Positions 10,141 to 19,119 of a stretch of DNA of 64,000 nucleotides are shown here, piece after piece. The position numbers and the translations under genes were made by a program. Source of the stretch: Flavobacterium sp. CF136 (GTDB lineage: Bacteria; Bacteroidota; Bacteroidia; Flavobacteriales; Flavobacteriaceae); NCBI RefSeq assembly GCF_000282055.1, contig NZ_AKJZ01000018.1, positions 62,001-126,000 of the forward strand. The letters are read 5' to 3'. How positions within the stretch are numbered: position 1 is the first letter of the stretch; each line of letters begins with the position of its first letter. The notes beneath the pieces are model-generated. The model did no database searches, was not told the origin of the DNA, and saw only the letters and a list, made by a program, of their open reading frames with translations.

Positions 10141-10964
10141 AGGAAGAGCCTAGAATAATTTACAGCTTAGATGCATTTCCTGTTAGTAATAATCGATGGA
10201 ATCAAGGGAATAAATTTAAAGAAACGATTTATTCGACTGCATTAAGTATACTATACAGCCATTTATGGTATCAGGATATTGAACTTTATGCTGATGACAC
10301 TGCGTATAAGTTTCTTTATATGCTTCCCTGCAGAGTTACTAAAATTAATAGTAATAAAGACACTGTTATTTGGATGAAATCGAAAATTGATGTTATGGAA
10401 AAACAAACCAAACCTTTTGTGCATCTTGACAATGATGTCTTTATAAAGAAAAAAATAAATTTTGATTTTGATAAGGTAATTGTTGAACAAAACGATTACG
10501 AATTATACGGCATGTACCAATACCGTTTAGATTTTTTTAATCAATATACTCAAAATTTAGACTATTGGAAACCAGATTTAGGATATGCATTTAACTGTGG
10601 TGTATTAGGTTTTAGAGACTTGGAACTTCGAGATCAGTTTTTAAAAGTTTTTTATGATTTGGAAGAAATTTTTATAAAAAATCATAATCCAAAAATAGCA
10701 AAAATAGAACCCTGCATTGTTTTAGAACAATATAATCTTGCGTCATTATTACACCATCATAATATTAAACCAACATTATTGCTGTGGAAAAAAAACCTGT
10801 TCGAAAATTTCCAGCTGGCAGATAAAATTGGTTACTCACACATTGTAGGTCAAAAAAAATACAGGATTGACATTGTTCAGGAAATAGAAAACAGGCTTTT
10901 TAAACTGTTTCCGTATTGGTATAAAGAAGTAAAAAATGCATTACAGAAAGAAGGTATCGCTTAA
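10137..10964 (+). CDS. DxD-motif glycosyltransferase-like protein, paralogue 1 of a tandem pair
   Basis: 275 aa, no signal peptide or membrane segment. KPFVHLDNDVFIKKK places a D98-N-D100 pair after a hydrophobic strand, the layout of the sugar-nucleotide/metal site in GT-A glycosyltransferases. Other marks are IIYSLDAFP at the N terminus, a repeated WYQDIELYADD strand, NCGVLGF near residue 155, and an EQYNLASLL helix. The adjacent gene is clearly a duplicate, with the DxD at the same residue numbers. I do not recognise a named family with certainty. Position inside the eCIS block suggests a cargo toxin or a particle-modifying enzyme; both are inference. Confidence 0.5.
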   Translation: MKEEPRIIYSLDAFPVSNNRWNQGNKFKETIYSTALSILYSHLWYQDIELYADDTAYKFLYMLPCRVTKINSNKDTVIWMKSKIDVMEKQTKPFVHLDNDVFIKKKINFDFDKVIVEQNDYELYGMYQYRLDFFNQYTQNLDYWKPDLGYAFNCGVLGFRDLELRDQFLKVFYDLEEIFIKNHNPKIAKIEPCIVLEQYNLASLLHHHNIKPTLLLWKKNLFENFQLADKIGYSHIVGQKKYRIDIVQEIENRLFKLFPYWYKEVKNALQKEGIA

Positions 10965-10984
10965 AAAACTATAAATAGCTGTAT

Positions 10985-11845
10985 ATGAAACAAACACACA
11001 AGATCATTTATAGCCTTGATGTACTTCCTATAATGAATGATAGATGGAATATGGGAGACAAACTAAAGGAAACCATCTACATGACTGCTCTAAGTATATT
11101 ATACAGCCATATGTGGTATGATGAAATTGAACTTTATGTAGACGAAATAGGCTTTAAGTTCCTGTATATGCTTCCTTGTGCTGTTACCAAAGTGAACAAT
11201 GACAACAGAATAGAACTTTGGATGAAATCTAAAATTAATGCTATGGAACTGCAGACAAAACCATTTGTTCACGTAGACACTGACATATTTATTAAGAAAA
11301 AAATAGATTTTAGTTTTGATGATGTAATAGTAGAACGCAAAGAAGATACTTATGAAGTCCATTACAAGAAGCAGGTAGAATTATTTATTAATTACACCAA
11401 TAACTTACCTTATTGGAATACCAATTTAGGCTATTCCTATAATTGCGGCATATTTGGTTTTAACGATCTCAGGCTTCGTGATGAATTTATAAAAAGCTAT
11501 TATGATTTGGAGAAAATATACATGGAAAACCAGCAAAATTTTTCTGCATTGAAACAAGAAGGTTATGAAACCTGCATTTTAATAGAACAATATACTCTTG
11601 CCTCTCTGTTAAATTATAAAAAAAATAAGCCTACAATACTATTGCAAGGAGAAAATATAACAGAGCAAGGAAAATATGCAGATACTATTGGGTATTCTCA
11701 TTTTTTTGGAATGAAAAAATATGAAAAATATGTTGTTGATGAGATTGAACTTCGGCTCTCTAAAATATTTCCGTATTGGTATATGCAAATAAAAAACGCA
11801 TTAGAGAAAGAAGGTGTTGTGGCGAATAATGCACAGTTTGTTTAA
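10985..11845 (+). CDS. DxD-motif glycosyltransferase-like protein, paralogue 2 of a tandem pair
   Basis: 286 aa, preceded by a 20-bp gap. It shares most of its N-terminal half with the preceding gene: KETIY-TALSILYSH-WY, KFLYMLPC-VTK, WMKSKI, KPFVH-D-D-FIKKKI. It has D98-T-D100 in place of D-N-D. NCGIFGF and EQYTLASLL are also conserved. It differs by a small insertion near residues 180-190 (QNFSALKQEGYET). Keeping both the DxD and the flanking strands in both copies suggests each is functional and perhaps specialised. The next gene, an eCIS-core protein, begins 40 bp downstream. Confidence 0.5.
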   Translation: MKQTHKIIYSLDVLPIMNDRWNMGDKLKETIYMTALSILYSHMWYDEIELYVDEIGFKFLYMLPCAVTKVNNDNRIELWMKSKINAMELQTKPFVHVDTDIFIKKKIDFSFDDVIVERKEDTYEVHYKKQVELFINYTNNLPYWNTNLGYSYNCGIFGFNDLRLRDEFIKSYYDLEKIYMENQQNFSALKQEGYETCILIEQYTLASLLNYKKNKPTILLQGENITEQGKYADTIGYSHFFGMKKYEKYVVDEIELRLSKIFPYWYMQIKNALEKEGVVANNAQFV

Positions 11846-11885
11846 TTAAACAAATTATTAATTCAAAATGGTAAAATAATAAATC

Positions 11886-13424
11886 ATGAGAGAATTTGAA
11901 CAAAAAAAAATAGCTAATCCTTCCTCTACTCCTTTTTTTGGACCAAAAATCCAAAAAAAACTAACCACAGGAACTGTCGGAGACAAATATGAAACAGAAG
12001 CAGATAATGTTGCTGACAAAGTGGTGAACAAAAATAAAACGGGAGGATTCTTGCAATCAAGAAGTGAAGAGGCTGTTCAGCAAAAACCCATTTCAGAAAC
12101 CATTTCAGCGGTTCAAAAACAAGACCTGACACAGGAAAAACCTCTGCAAAAAAAAGGTACGGAAAAAGAAGAAGACAAAAAAGTACAAAAGAAATCCGAC
12201 AAGGAAGAAGACAAAAAAGTACAGAAAAAAGGAGAAAAAGAAGAAGACAAAAAGGTACAAAAGAAATCTGACAAAGAAGAAGACAAGAAAGTACAGAAAA
12301 AGGAAGAAAAGGAAGAAGAGAAACCTGTTCAAAAGAAGTGTGCAGATTGCGAAAAAGAAGATACGGTTCAGAAAAAAGATAAAGAAGAAGAAAAAGCAGT
12401 TCAAAAGAAAGGGCTAAATTCTGAAACTGAAATTCAAGATAATGAGTTAGAAGGAAAACTAGACAGCTCAAAAGGCTACGGAACGGGCTTAGATAAAAAA
12501 ACTAAAAGAGAAATGGAATCTGGTTTTGGTTCTGATTTCAGCAATGTAAAAATCCACACCGATGCCAATGCTATTCAAATGAGTCAGGAATTGGGCGCAC
12601 AGGCATTTACCAATGGAAATGATGTTTACTTTAACCAGGGAAAATACAATCCTGAATCTAACGAAGGAAAACATTTGCTGGCACATGAATTAACCCATAC
12701 TGTTCAGCAAACAGGAGGAACACAAAAAACGGGAAAAATTCAAAAATCATCTATTGAAAACACCCAATCTGAAGATCTTGAAGCACCTAGATTTCAAAAA
12801 GAATACAGACTGGAACAAGCCCATGACGATTTAGATTATATTGGTGTTGGCTCAAAAGGCGCATCTGTACAAAAACTTCAATCCGGTCTAATGGATTTAG
12901 GCTATCAGCTTCCTAAGTTTGGAGCCGATGCTGATTTTGGAAGTGAGACAAAGCAAGCTGTTTTAAACTTTCAAAGTGACAATAATTTAAGTTATGACGG
13001 TGTAGTCGGAGTCCAGACAATGGGGCATCTGGATGATATTTATGCATCCAAAAACAAAGGTAAAGAAACCCCAAAACCATGCAAACCAAGCAAATTAAAC
13101 AAAGTTCCTTATTCTGAAGAATTTACGAATCAAACAAAAGTAGGTTTTAATACTACAACAGAATGTGCCAGCGTAAGAGTTGTCATAAACGCAGAAGGAA
13201 TAACAAAAGATTGTACCGCTTTTTTCATCAGTATTGATGGTAAAGACGGAACTAAAAGAACTATTGAAATGAAGCCCGACCATACAGCAGAAAGGACCTT
13301 TACTTTCAAATTAGAAAAAATAGGACATCATAATTTAATATTCTCCATGCCAGACAGCTGCAAAGGAGGAGTTGGATTATCAAGTTCAGTATTTAAAGTT
13401 TCGGGAAGCATTACCCGATTTTGA
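11886..13424 (+). CDS. eCIS core domain (DUF4157) protein with peptidoglycan-binding domain
   Basis: 512 aa in four parts. Residues about 10-50 carry the N-terminal tag typical of DUF4157 proteins (FFGPKIQKKL...GDKYETEADNVADKVV). Residues about 60-180 are a Lys/Glu-rich linker with tandem EEDKKVQKK units. The eCIS-core/DUF4157 domain (about 195-280) ends in LLAHELTHTVQQ, with the metalloprotease-like pair H267-E268...H271. A peptidoglycan-binding type-1 domain (about 318-385, GSKGASVQKLQ...NFQSDNNL) is followed by an unrecognised beta domain with four Cys. DUF4157 proteins are eCIS-linked cargo or loading factors. The PG-binding module is shared with the CHAP protein at 18297. No signal peptide. 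Confidence 0.75.
   Translation: MREFEQKKIANPSSTPFFGPKIQKKLTTGTVGDKYETEADNVADKVVNKNKTGGFLQSRSEEAVQQKPISETISAVQKQDLTQEKPLQKKGTEKEEDKKVQKKSDKEEDKKVQKKGEKEEDKKVQKKSDKEEDKKVQKKEEKEEEKPVQKKCADCEKEDTVQKKDKEEEKAVQKKGLNSETEIQDNELEGKLDSSKGYGTGLDKKTKREMESGFGSDFSNVKIHTDANAIQMSQELGAQAFTNGNDVYFNQGKYNPESNEGKHLLAHELTHTVQQTGGTQKTGKIQKSSIENTQSEDLEAPRFQKEYRLEQAHDDLDYIGVGSKGASVQKLQSGLMDLGYQLPKFGADADFGSETKQAVLNFQSDNNLSYDGVVGVQTMGHLDDIYASKNKGKETPKPCKPSKLNKVPYSEEFTNQTKVGFNTTTECASVRVVINAEGITKDCTAFFISIDGKDGTKRTIEMKPDHTAERTFTFKLEKIGHHNLIFSMPDSCKGGVGLSSSVFKVSGSITRF
12166..12309 (+). repeat. in-frame tandem repeat, 36-bp unit, four copies
   Basis: Four consecutive copies of a 12-codon unit reading EEDKKVQKK plus three variable residues (SDK, GEK, SDK, EEK). 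Alternate copies are more alike, so there is a 72-bp superperiod. The nucleotide copies remain close, suggesting recent expansion by slippage or unequal crossing over. It forms the flexible linker between the N-terminal tag and the DUF4157 domain. Further degenerate VQKK units continue to about 12410. Confidence 0.75.
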
Positions 13425-13465
13425 GTTTAAATTTTTCAAAATAACAAATTAGTACCATTCATCAG

Positions 13466-16400
13466 ATGCCAGCATTCGGTCAAAAATCAAAACCAAGTCC
13501 TTCTACTCCATCCGCTTTTAGTTCAAGAAAGGGTGAGGATTTTTTTGGTGTGCAGGCAAAACTCAACATTGGCAAATCGAATGATAAATATGAAGTCGAA
13601 GCTGATAATGTAGCTGATCAAATTGTATCTCAAAAACAAAATAAAAATTTATCAGAATCTTTTTTTAATCCTTCGCCTTTAATTCAGAAAAAAACTAATG
13701 AACCACAAAAGAAAGAAGAAAAAGAAAGTACTATACAGGAAAAACCGCTATCAGAATCTATTACTCCTGTTCAGTTAAAAACGGAAAAAGAAGAAGCCAT
13801 TCAAAACAAAACCGAAATTCCTGTTTCTGAGAATAAGAAAACTGTTGAAAAAGCTCCGGTTACAAAACCACTAATTCAGCAAAAGAAAACCGAGGATGAA
13901 GTTCAAACCAAAGAAGGAGAAGAGGAAATTCAAAGTAAAGAAAATGATAAAGAACTTCAGACTAGTGCTGCAGCTGATGCAAATCCTACTGACAATTCCA
14001 ACCTTGAAAACAATTTAAATCGCAGCAAAGGCGGTGGATCTTCTTTGCCGGGTCCTGTAAAAAAAGAAATGGAATCTGGTTTTGGAGCCGACTTTAATAA
14101 TGTAAAGATTCATAATGATTCTAATGCAGTTCAAATGAACAAAGAATTGGGGTCACAGGCATTTGCAAACGGCAGCGATATTTATTTTAACGAAGGCAAA
14201 TACAATCCGAACTCAACAGATGGAAAACATCTTTTGGCACATGAGCTGACACATACCGTTCAACAAGGAGCTAGTGCAATCCAGCCAAAAATGATTCAGA
14301 AAACAGCAACACCCCCTGCGACAGCGGCAGCACCGGGCAGAAACGAAAGCATTTCTTTACAAACACCAACATTTACTCCAACTGAAGCCATTTCGGCACA
14401 AATTGAAGCGGCAGGAAACAGAGGGGCGGATGTTGATGTAACATTTGGGCAATGGGCATCTGGCACAATCAAAATTAAGAAAAACACAGACGATACATAC
14501 AGTACAAAAGACAGCAGGCAAAGTATAGCATTAGGTATTAGCTATTTAAGCCCGCTTACGAGTATAAATATCACTCCGGTTTTGGCTGTTCAAATAGAGA
14601 ACAGTAATATAACCGGCTACATTACAGTAAAAGCCGGAGACCGTTTAGTTGGCAATCCTGCTGGTCTGATCAATGCAATTAAAGACAATAGTCAGGCCTT
14701 TGGCTGGGTTGGAATTGATGTATCAAGCGTGCCTAATATTCAAAACAATATTGATGGAGGAAACCTGACATTAACAGCAAATGGTATTCCTGTTCAATTG
14801 GGTGGTTTTGTAAATGGTTCACTTGACTTTGGAATCCAAGGCGAAAATATCACATTTAGAGCCAGCGGAACTATTGAAGTTCCAAACATGAGTCCGACCC
14901 AGATAACAATTGAGCGTAATGCCGAAGGAAATATAACAGGAGAAATTGATATAGCTGTTAATATGGCCAATTTTAACGGTAGTCTTCATGCAGCCTTCCT
15001 GAATGGTACATTAGACATTCGAGGAACTGTTGGGTATCAAACCGAAAAAATAAGCGGCCAGGTTACATTATTGGTTACTGATGCTGCTACAGCCAGAAAT
15101 GCAGCTTTAAGTCAGCTTGATCCATCTCAAATCGACGAAAGTGCCAGAGAAACAAATGGCATTCCGGAGGCAAACACCGGCCCAACTCCGGGGCCAAGAG
15201 CTATGGCAGGCTGGGGTGAAGTCGATTTTAGTTTCACCGAATGGATGACAGGAAAAGCTATGGTGATTATCGATAATGAAGGTCACGTTACCATTCATGG
15301 AGAAATCACACCGCCTGCTGAAGTTGAATTGTTTGCCCAGCGTGATTACATAAGAGAAATTTTTACGGTAGAAGTCCGCACCATGTATGGCGTACCTTTG
15401 GTTGGTAATGTTTTCTTATTTGCGAATATTGGCTTAGAAGCACTGGCAAAAATTGGCCCTGCCAAAATTTATAATATTCGGGCTGTAGGAACATATTCTA
15501 CCGATCCGGCTGTATTTAATGATTTTAGCCTTTCTGCCTCTTTTAATATGTCAATGTTTGCAGGATTGCGATTGCGTGCCGAAGGAGGATTAGGAGTCGA
15601 ATTGTTAGGACATGATGTAAAAGTAGGTGTTGGTGTGAATGCGCTCGCCGGAATTAGAGGATATGTCGATGCCACACCTACAATTGGTTATAGAGAAACG
15701 GCTTCTCCGGAAGCTGGAAGACAAGGTGAATTTTACATCCACGGACATGCTGAGATGGCGGCTCAGCCTTTCTTAGCATTAGGCGGAGATTTATTTGTTG
15801 AATTAGACAGTCCATGGTGGTCGCCTGCACCAGATGACAAATGGACCTGGCCTTTGGGCGAATTAGAATATCCATTGCCGGGTGAATTCGGTATTGGTGC
15901 AGATGTAGATTATGTTTTAGGCTCTGATCAATTACCTGAAGTAGAATTTGCTCCGGTTGATTTCAATTCAGATAAATTCATGACCGATTTAATGAATGAT
16001 CATGTACCTCCTGCCCAGGCACCAAATGCAGAACATCCTGCAGAATTTCAAGAAGGTACAACAGGAGGTGCTGGCAGTGAAACTCCGCAGGTAACTGATT
16101 CTACAGGAAATCCTAATGCAGGAGAAACAGGAACACCTCCTGGTGCTACTCCTCCGCCAAATCCACCCACTCCGGAAGTATTGCGTCAATGGGGAACAGG
16201 ACTTGAAGCACTGCGAGCTTTGGCAACAGAATCAGAACAACATCCTTTGAATGAAGAACAAGTAAACGCTCGATTACACATCATAAAAACACACAATCAT
16301 TTTACCCGACTTACTGCTGCCCGAAGTGGTCAAAACTGGAATATTAATGCTGAAATGCCAAACATTAACAATCACAGTACGCCAATAACCGTTAAAGCTG

Positions 16401-17557
16401 CACCTGTAACAGAAACCGGAGGAACTGACCCAAATGCAGACGTCCCTACCATTATAGGATTGCAGCATGCTGTAAATGTAGATGGAGGCCACAATCTTAA
16501 AATTGAAGGTACAGTTGAACGTGTTGAAATTAATGTTTACAGTGATAAGCAAACTTTAAACCAGCTTTTAAACAACAAACGTCAGGAAATACATGACCAG
16601 AGAGATACAGATTCACAATATGGTGCTAAATCAACAGCAATTGAAAATCTATTCCGTGAAAAAAATGTTTTAGGAACCAATATTGGCAGCTACAAAAGAG
16701 CTGTTGACAATGCTTATAGTGTTGGACATGGTAACGAACCTGTTCGCCTTGCTTATGAAAGCATTCGAACTAATTTAACTAATATCGCTGCCGATTTGGC
16801 AATAATTGGAGTATTGGAGCATCGAATAGAATTACCTGTTTCTAATGTTGAATTTGAAACTGACACTAAAGGCCGTTCCTATATGCTGAGAGCAGCTCCT
16901 TTGACAAAAATTCCGGGCAACACAAGAGGATCCACTCCTACTAATGACCCGAGTGGATGGTCAACCATTCCAGTAACATTAAGAAGCAGTGGTCAATGGG
17001 TTAGAGCTCACCTTTTAAATCACAGGCTACACGGACCAGGAACTGCTCAAAATTTATTTCCGGGTACAAGGGATATGAATTTAAGAGATATGGAAAATCA
17101 AGTTGAACATTTTGCAAAAGAAGCAGTGTGGGACAACAACGAGATAATATATTACAATGTTGATGTTTCTTATGGAAATACCGGAGCTTTTGAAAATATC
17201 CCGGATATTGTTGTTATGAGCTTTGGTCCTTATAATCCTGAGACCAGAGAGAAAGGTGCTGCAACAAAATCTAAACGATTTACACAAACACCTCCTTCAG
17301 CAGTTACACAAATCACAATAAACGGTTCATCTTCAAATTCTTTAAATGAAAAAGCCATTAGCGAAGGAGGAAGTGATGGAACGGGACTTTCGGGATTTTT
17401 TGACAGGCTTGTAAGAGTACGTCCTTCTGGCGGCTATCAAAATATCATTGAAGTTAGAAATGCGGTATCGGCAGCATATACTGACCAAACTGCCTTTATG
17501 AGCGCATTTACAAAATTTAATAATCTGGTAACTTCTAATATTTTACAATATGACTAA
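13466..17557 (+). CDS. eCIS core (DUF4157) polymorphic-toxin-like protein with C-terminal nuclease-like domain
   Basis: 1363 aa. An N-terminal GDKYEVEADNVAD-type tag (about 25-55) precedes a low-complexity linker to about 185. The DUF4157 domain follows, with AHELTHTVQQ at H259-E260...H263. About residues 300-860 are Gly/Asn-rich beta repeats, then a Pro-rich hinge near 880-900 and a helical segment (about 1010-1130). The C-terminal domain contains RAHLLNHRLHGPGTAQNLFP with H1182 and N1196. This resembles the His...Asn core of non-specific DNA/RNA endonuclease toxins (GHL...GPGT..NL.P). The tag-core-spacer-toxin layout fits an eCIS cargo whose payload is the nuclease. The stop overlaps a candidate immunity gene by 8 bp. 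The nuclease call is motif-based. Confidence 0.68.
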   Translation: MPAFGQKSKPSPSTPSAFSSRKGEDFFGVQAKLNIGKSNDKYEVEADNVADQIVSQKQNKNLSESFFNPSPLIQKKTNEPQKKEEKESTIQEKPLSESITPVQLKTEKEEAIQNKTEIPVSENKKTVEKAPVTKPLIQQKKTEDEVQTKEGEEEIQSKENDKELQTSAAADANPTDNSNLENNLNRSKGGGSSLPGPVKKEMESGFGADFNNVKIHNDSNAVQMNKELGSQAFANGSDIYFNEGKYNPNSTDGKHLLAHELTHTVQQGASAIQPKMIQKTATPPATAAAPGRNESISLQTPTFTPTEAISAQIEAAGNRGADVDVTFGQWASGTIKIKKNTDDTYSTKDSRQSIALGISYLSPLTSINITPVLAVQIENSNITGYITVKAGDRLVGNPAGLINAIKDNSQAFGWVGIDVSSVPNIQNNIDGGNLTLTANGIPVQLGGFVNGSLDFGIQGENITFRASGTIEVPNMSPTQITIERNAEGNITGEIDIAVNMANFNGSLHAAFLNGTLDIRGTVGYQTEKISGQVTLLVTDAATARNAALSQLDPSQIDESARETNGIPEANTGPTPGPRAMAGWGEVDFSFTEWMTGKAMVIIDNEGHVTIHGEITPPAEVELFAQRDYIREIFTVEVRTMYGVPLVGNVFLFANIGLEALAKIGPAKIYNIRAVGTYSTDPAVFNDFSLSASFNMSMFAGLRLRAEGGLGVELLGHDVKVGVGVNALAGIRGYVDATPTIGYRETASPEAGRQGEFYIHGHAEMAAQPFLALGGDLFVELDSPWWSPAPDDKWTWPLGELEYPLPGEFGIGADVDYVLGSDQLPEVEFAPVDFNSDKFMTDLMNDHVPPAQAPNAEHPAEFQEGTTGGAGSETPQVTDSTGNPNAGETGTPPGATPPPNPPTPEVLRQWGTGLEALRALATESEQHPLNEEQVNARLHIIKTHNHFTRLTAARSGQNWNINAEMPNINNHSTPITVKAAPVTETGGTDPNADVPTIIGLQHAVNVDGGHNLKIEGTVERVEINVYSDKQTLNQLLNNKRQEIHDQRDTDSQYGAKSTAIENLFREKNVLGTNIGSYKRAVDNAYSVGHGNEPVRLAYESIRTNLTNIAADLAIIGVLEHRIELPVSNVEFETDTKGRSYMLRAAPLTKIPGNTRGSTPTNDPSGWSTIPVTLRSSGQWVRAHLLNHRLHGPGTAQNLFPGTRDMNLRDMENQVEHFAKEAVWDNNEIIYYNVDVSYGNTGAFENIPDIVVMSFGPYNPETREKGAATKSKRFTQTPPSAVTQITINGSSSNSLNEKAISEGGSDGTGLSGFFDRLVRVRPSGGYQNIIEVRNAVSAAYTDQTAFMSAFTKFNNLVTSNILQYD

Positions 17558-18254
17558 TTATAAAGACTTATTTTTATGGACTTTAATTGAGGAAATTGGC
17601 AATGCCTACACTCATGGAATTCGCATAAAAACACCCGTAACGGTGGCTTTACCACCTAAGAAATTAGATACGACACTAAATGTTGATGATTCGATTATTG
17701 AATTCTACAACCAAACTTCCCGACTGGAATTGGCTTGGGAATTGACGGATACGCCTGAAAATACAGAACCTTTCCAAAAAAATGAATTTATAATTGAAAA
17801 CTATCTCACGAAAGATTATTCATGGTCTTTTGTAAAAGAACTGCTGAGCGGTTATATCAATATAACGGCATCTGATGCTGTTTTTGACAAGGAATATAAC
17901 GACCAACAGGCATTTAAATATACCCTTGATAAACTCAACATAAAGGATGATTTTTTTGCTTTTGATATTCAGAGTTCGGTTACTGCCTGCTTTAAGAAAA
18001 TCGACAATCATGTTCCTGATACTATTTGGCTGATACACACAGATGCTAATCAAGTCTATGATATGAAAATTAAACTCGAAGAATATTTGAATTTAGCGTA
18101 TCAGGCAAAATGCTTAAAAAATTGGCAACTTATTTACCTCTTTGGAAAAAAAGCTTCGGAATATGAACTTATGAAACGATTTATTCCTTTCATTTTCAAA
18201 CACATTAAAACAGATTTAGATGCATTTGACATAAATACAAATGAAAAACATTAA
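17550..18254 (+). CDS. SUKH-like candidate immunity protein
   Basis: 234 aa, no signal peptide, overlapping the end of the nuclease-like gene by 8 bp and so translationally coupled. IEFYNQTSRLELAWEL (about 50-66), then GYINITASDAVFDKEYN, then FFAFDIQSSVTACFKK...DTIWLIH, and finally a KIKLEEYLNLAYQAKCLKNW helix follow the order seen in SUKH/SMI1-KNR4 proteins (N-terminal helix, beta sheet, a phenylalanine-aspartate turn, C-terminal helix). Members of that superfamily commonly neutralise nuclease toxins encoded just upstream. Sequence similarity in SUKH proteins is weak, so this is a structural-pattern inference supported by position. A non-immunity adaptor role in the eCIS remains possible. 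Confidence 0.45.
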   Translation: MTNYKDLFLWTLIEEIGNAYTHGIRIKTPVTVALPPKKLDTTLNVDDSIIEFYNQTSRLELAWELTDTPENTEPFQKNEFIIENYLTKDYSWSFVKELLSGYINITASDAVFDKEYNDQQAFKYTLDKLNIKDDFFAFDIQSSVTACFKKIDNHVPDTIWLIHTDANQVYDMKIKLEEYLNLAYQAKCLKNWQLIYLFGKKASEYELMKRFIPFIFKHIKTDLDAFDINTNEKH

Positions 18255-18296
18255 GCAATAAAATCTAATTAGTTTTTAAATTTAAAACCTTTGATC

Positions 18297-19118
18297 ATGC
18301 AAAAAACATTCTACCAAAAAGAGTTACTTATTAAAGCACCCCAACAAAGAAAAGGAGTAAATAATAACAAAAAGGATATTGAAAAAATTCAATCCTGGCT
18401 TAATTTATTTGCTATGCAAAATCCAAACTCGGGAACCGCAACAGGTATCGATGGTGATTTTGGCCCGGCAACAGAAAAAGCAGTACTTAATTTTCAAAAA
18501 GTAAACAACTTATCCCAAACAGGCATTGTAGATCAAAAGGTATTCGATATACTGGTATCACCACTCAAAAAATCTTTTGAAGGTTCTATATCAGGCAATA
18601 GTTTGAGAGAATTAATTCTGAATACCGCCCAAAATCATCTTAAAAATCATCCTTTTGAACTTGTAATCAACAATCAAAGTAATTCTGGTCCATGGGTGCG
18701 AAGTTATATGGATGGTCACGAAGGAACAGACTGGTTTTGGTGTATGGGATTTGTTGAGGCAATTATTGACCAGGCAGCTTCTATTCAGGGGAAAAACTTC
18801 AAAACCCTGATGCCGTTAACCTACAGCTGTGATACTGTTGGTACAATCGGTATTCAGAAAAAAATATTGACCCGTTATCAAACGGCAAGAACTAATCCGG
18901 CGCTAATAAAACCCGGAGATATATTTTTGATCCAAAAAACTACAAACGACTGGTTTCATACCGGAATTGTAGCTAAAGTTCAAGGCGATATAATTGAGAC
19001 TTTTGAAGGCAACACTAATTCTGACGGTTCTCATAACGGAAACGCCGTCATGAACAGAATCAGAAACTATAAACAATCAAAAATAGATTTTTTCTCAATC
19101 GAATCTTTAGTAGCATAA
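18297..19118 (+). CDS. peptidoglycan-binding and CHAP-like amidase protein (eCIS lysin-like)
   Basis: The start is taken as ATG 18297 rather than the TTG six bases earlier; 273 aa. Residues about 15-85 form a peptidoglycan-binding type-1 domain (DIEKIQSWLNLF...DGDFGPATEKAVLNFQ). Residues about 125-250 look like a CHAP/NlpC-type cysteine peptidase: WFWCMGFVEAI has the likely nucleophile C149, and DWFHTGIVAK the likely H221, followed by GDIIETFEGN. No signal peptide, so export would need the eCIS particle or cell lysis. It could open the murein for particle release, act on the target envelope, or be cargo. The AAA+ ATPase gene begins 1 bp after its stop. Confidence 0.65.
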   Translation: MQKTFYQKELLIKAPQQRKGVNNNKKDIEKIQSWLNLFAMQNPNSGTATGIDGDFGPATEKAVLNFQKVNNLSQTGIVDQKVFDILVSPLKKSFEGSISGNSLRELILNTAQNHLKNHPFELVINNQSNSGPWVRSYMDGHEGTDWFWCMGFVEAIIDQAASIQGKNFKTLMPLTYSCDTVGTIGIQKKILTRYQTARTNPALIKPGDIFLIQKTTNDWFHTGIVAKVQGDIIETFEGNTNSDGSHNGNAVMNRIRNYKQSKIDFFSIESLVA

Positions 19119-19119
19119 A

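Noticed and set aside
11926..12471. 181-codon open frame on the minus strand, Leu/Phe/Ser-rich
   Set aside because: It is the complement of the Lys/Glu-rich repeats of the DUF4157 gene; its composition is entirely explained by that and there is no start context.
12684..12698. HExxH in the DUF4157 proteins as proof of an active metalloprotease
   Set aside because: The motif is a family hallmark of the eCIS core domain; the third zinc ligand and activity cannot be shown from the sequence.
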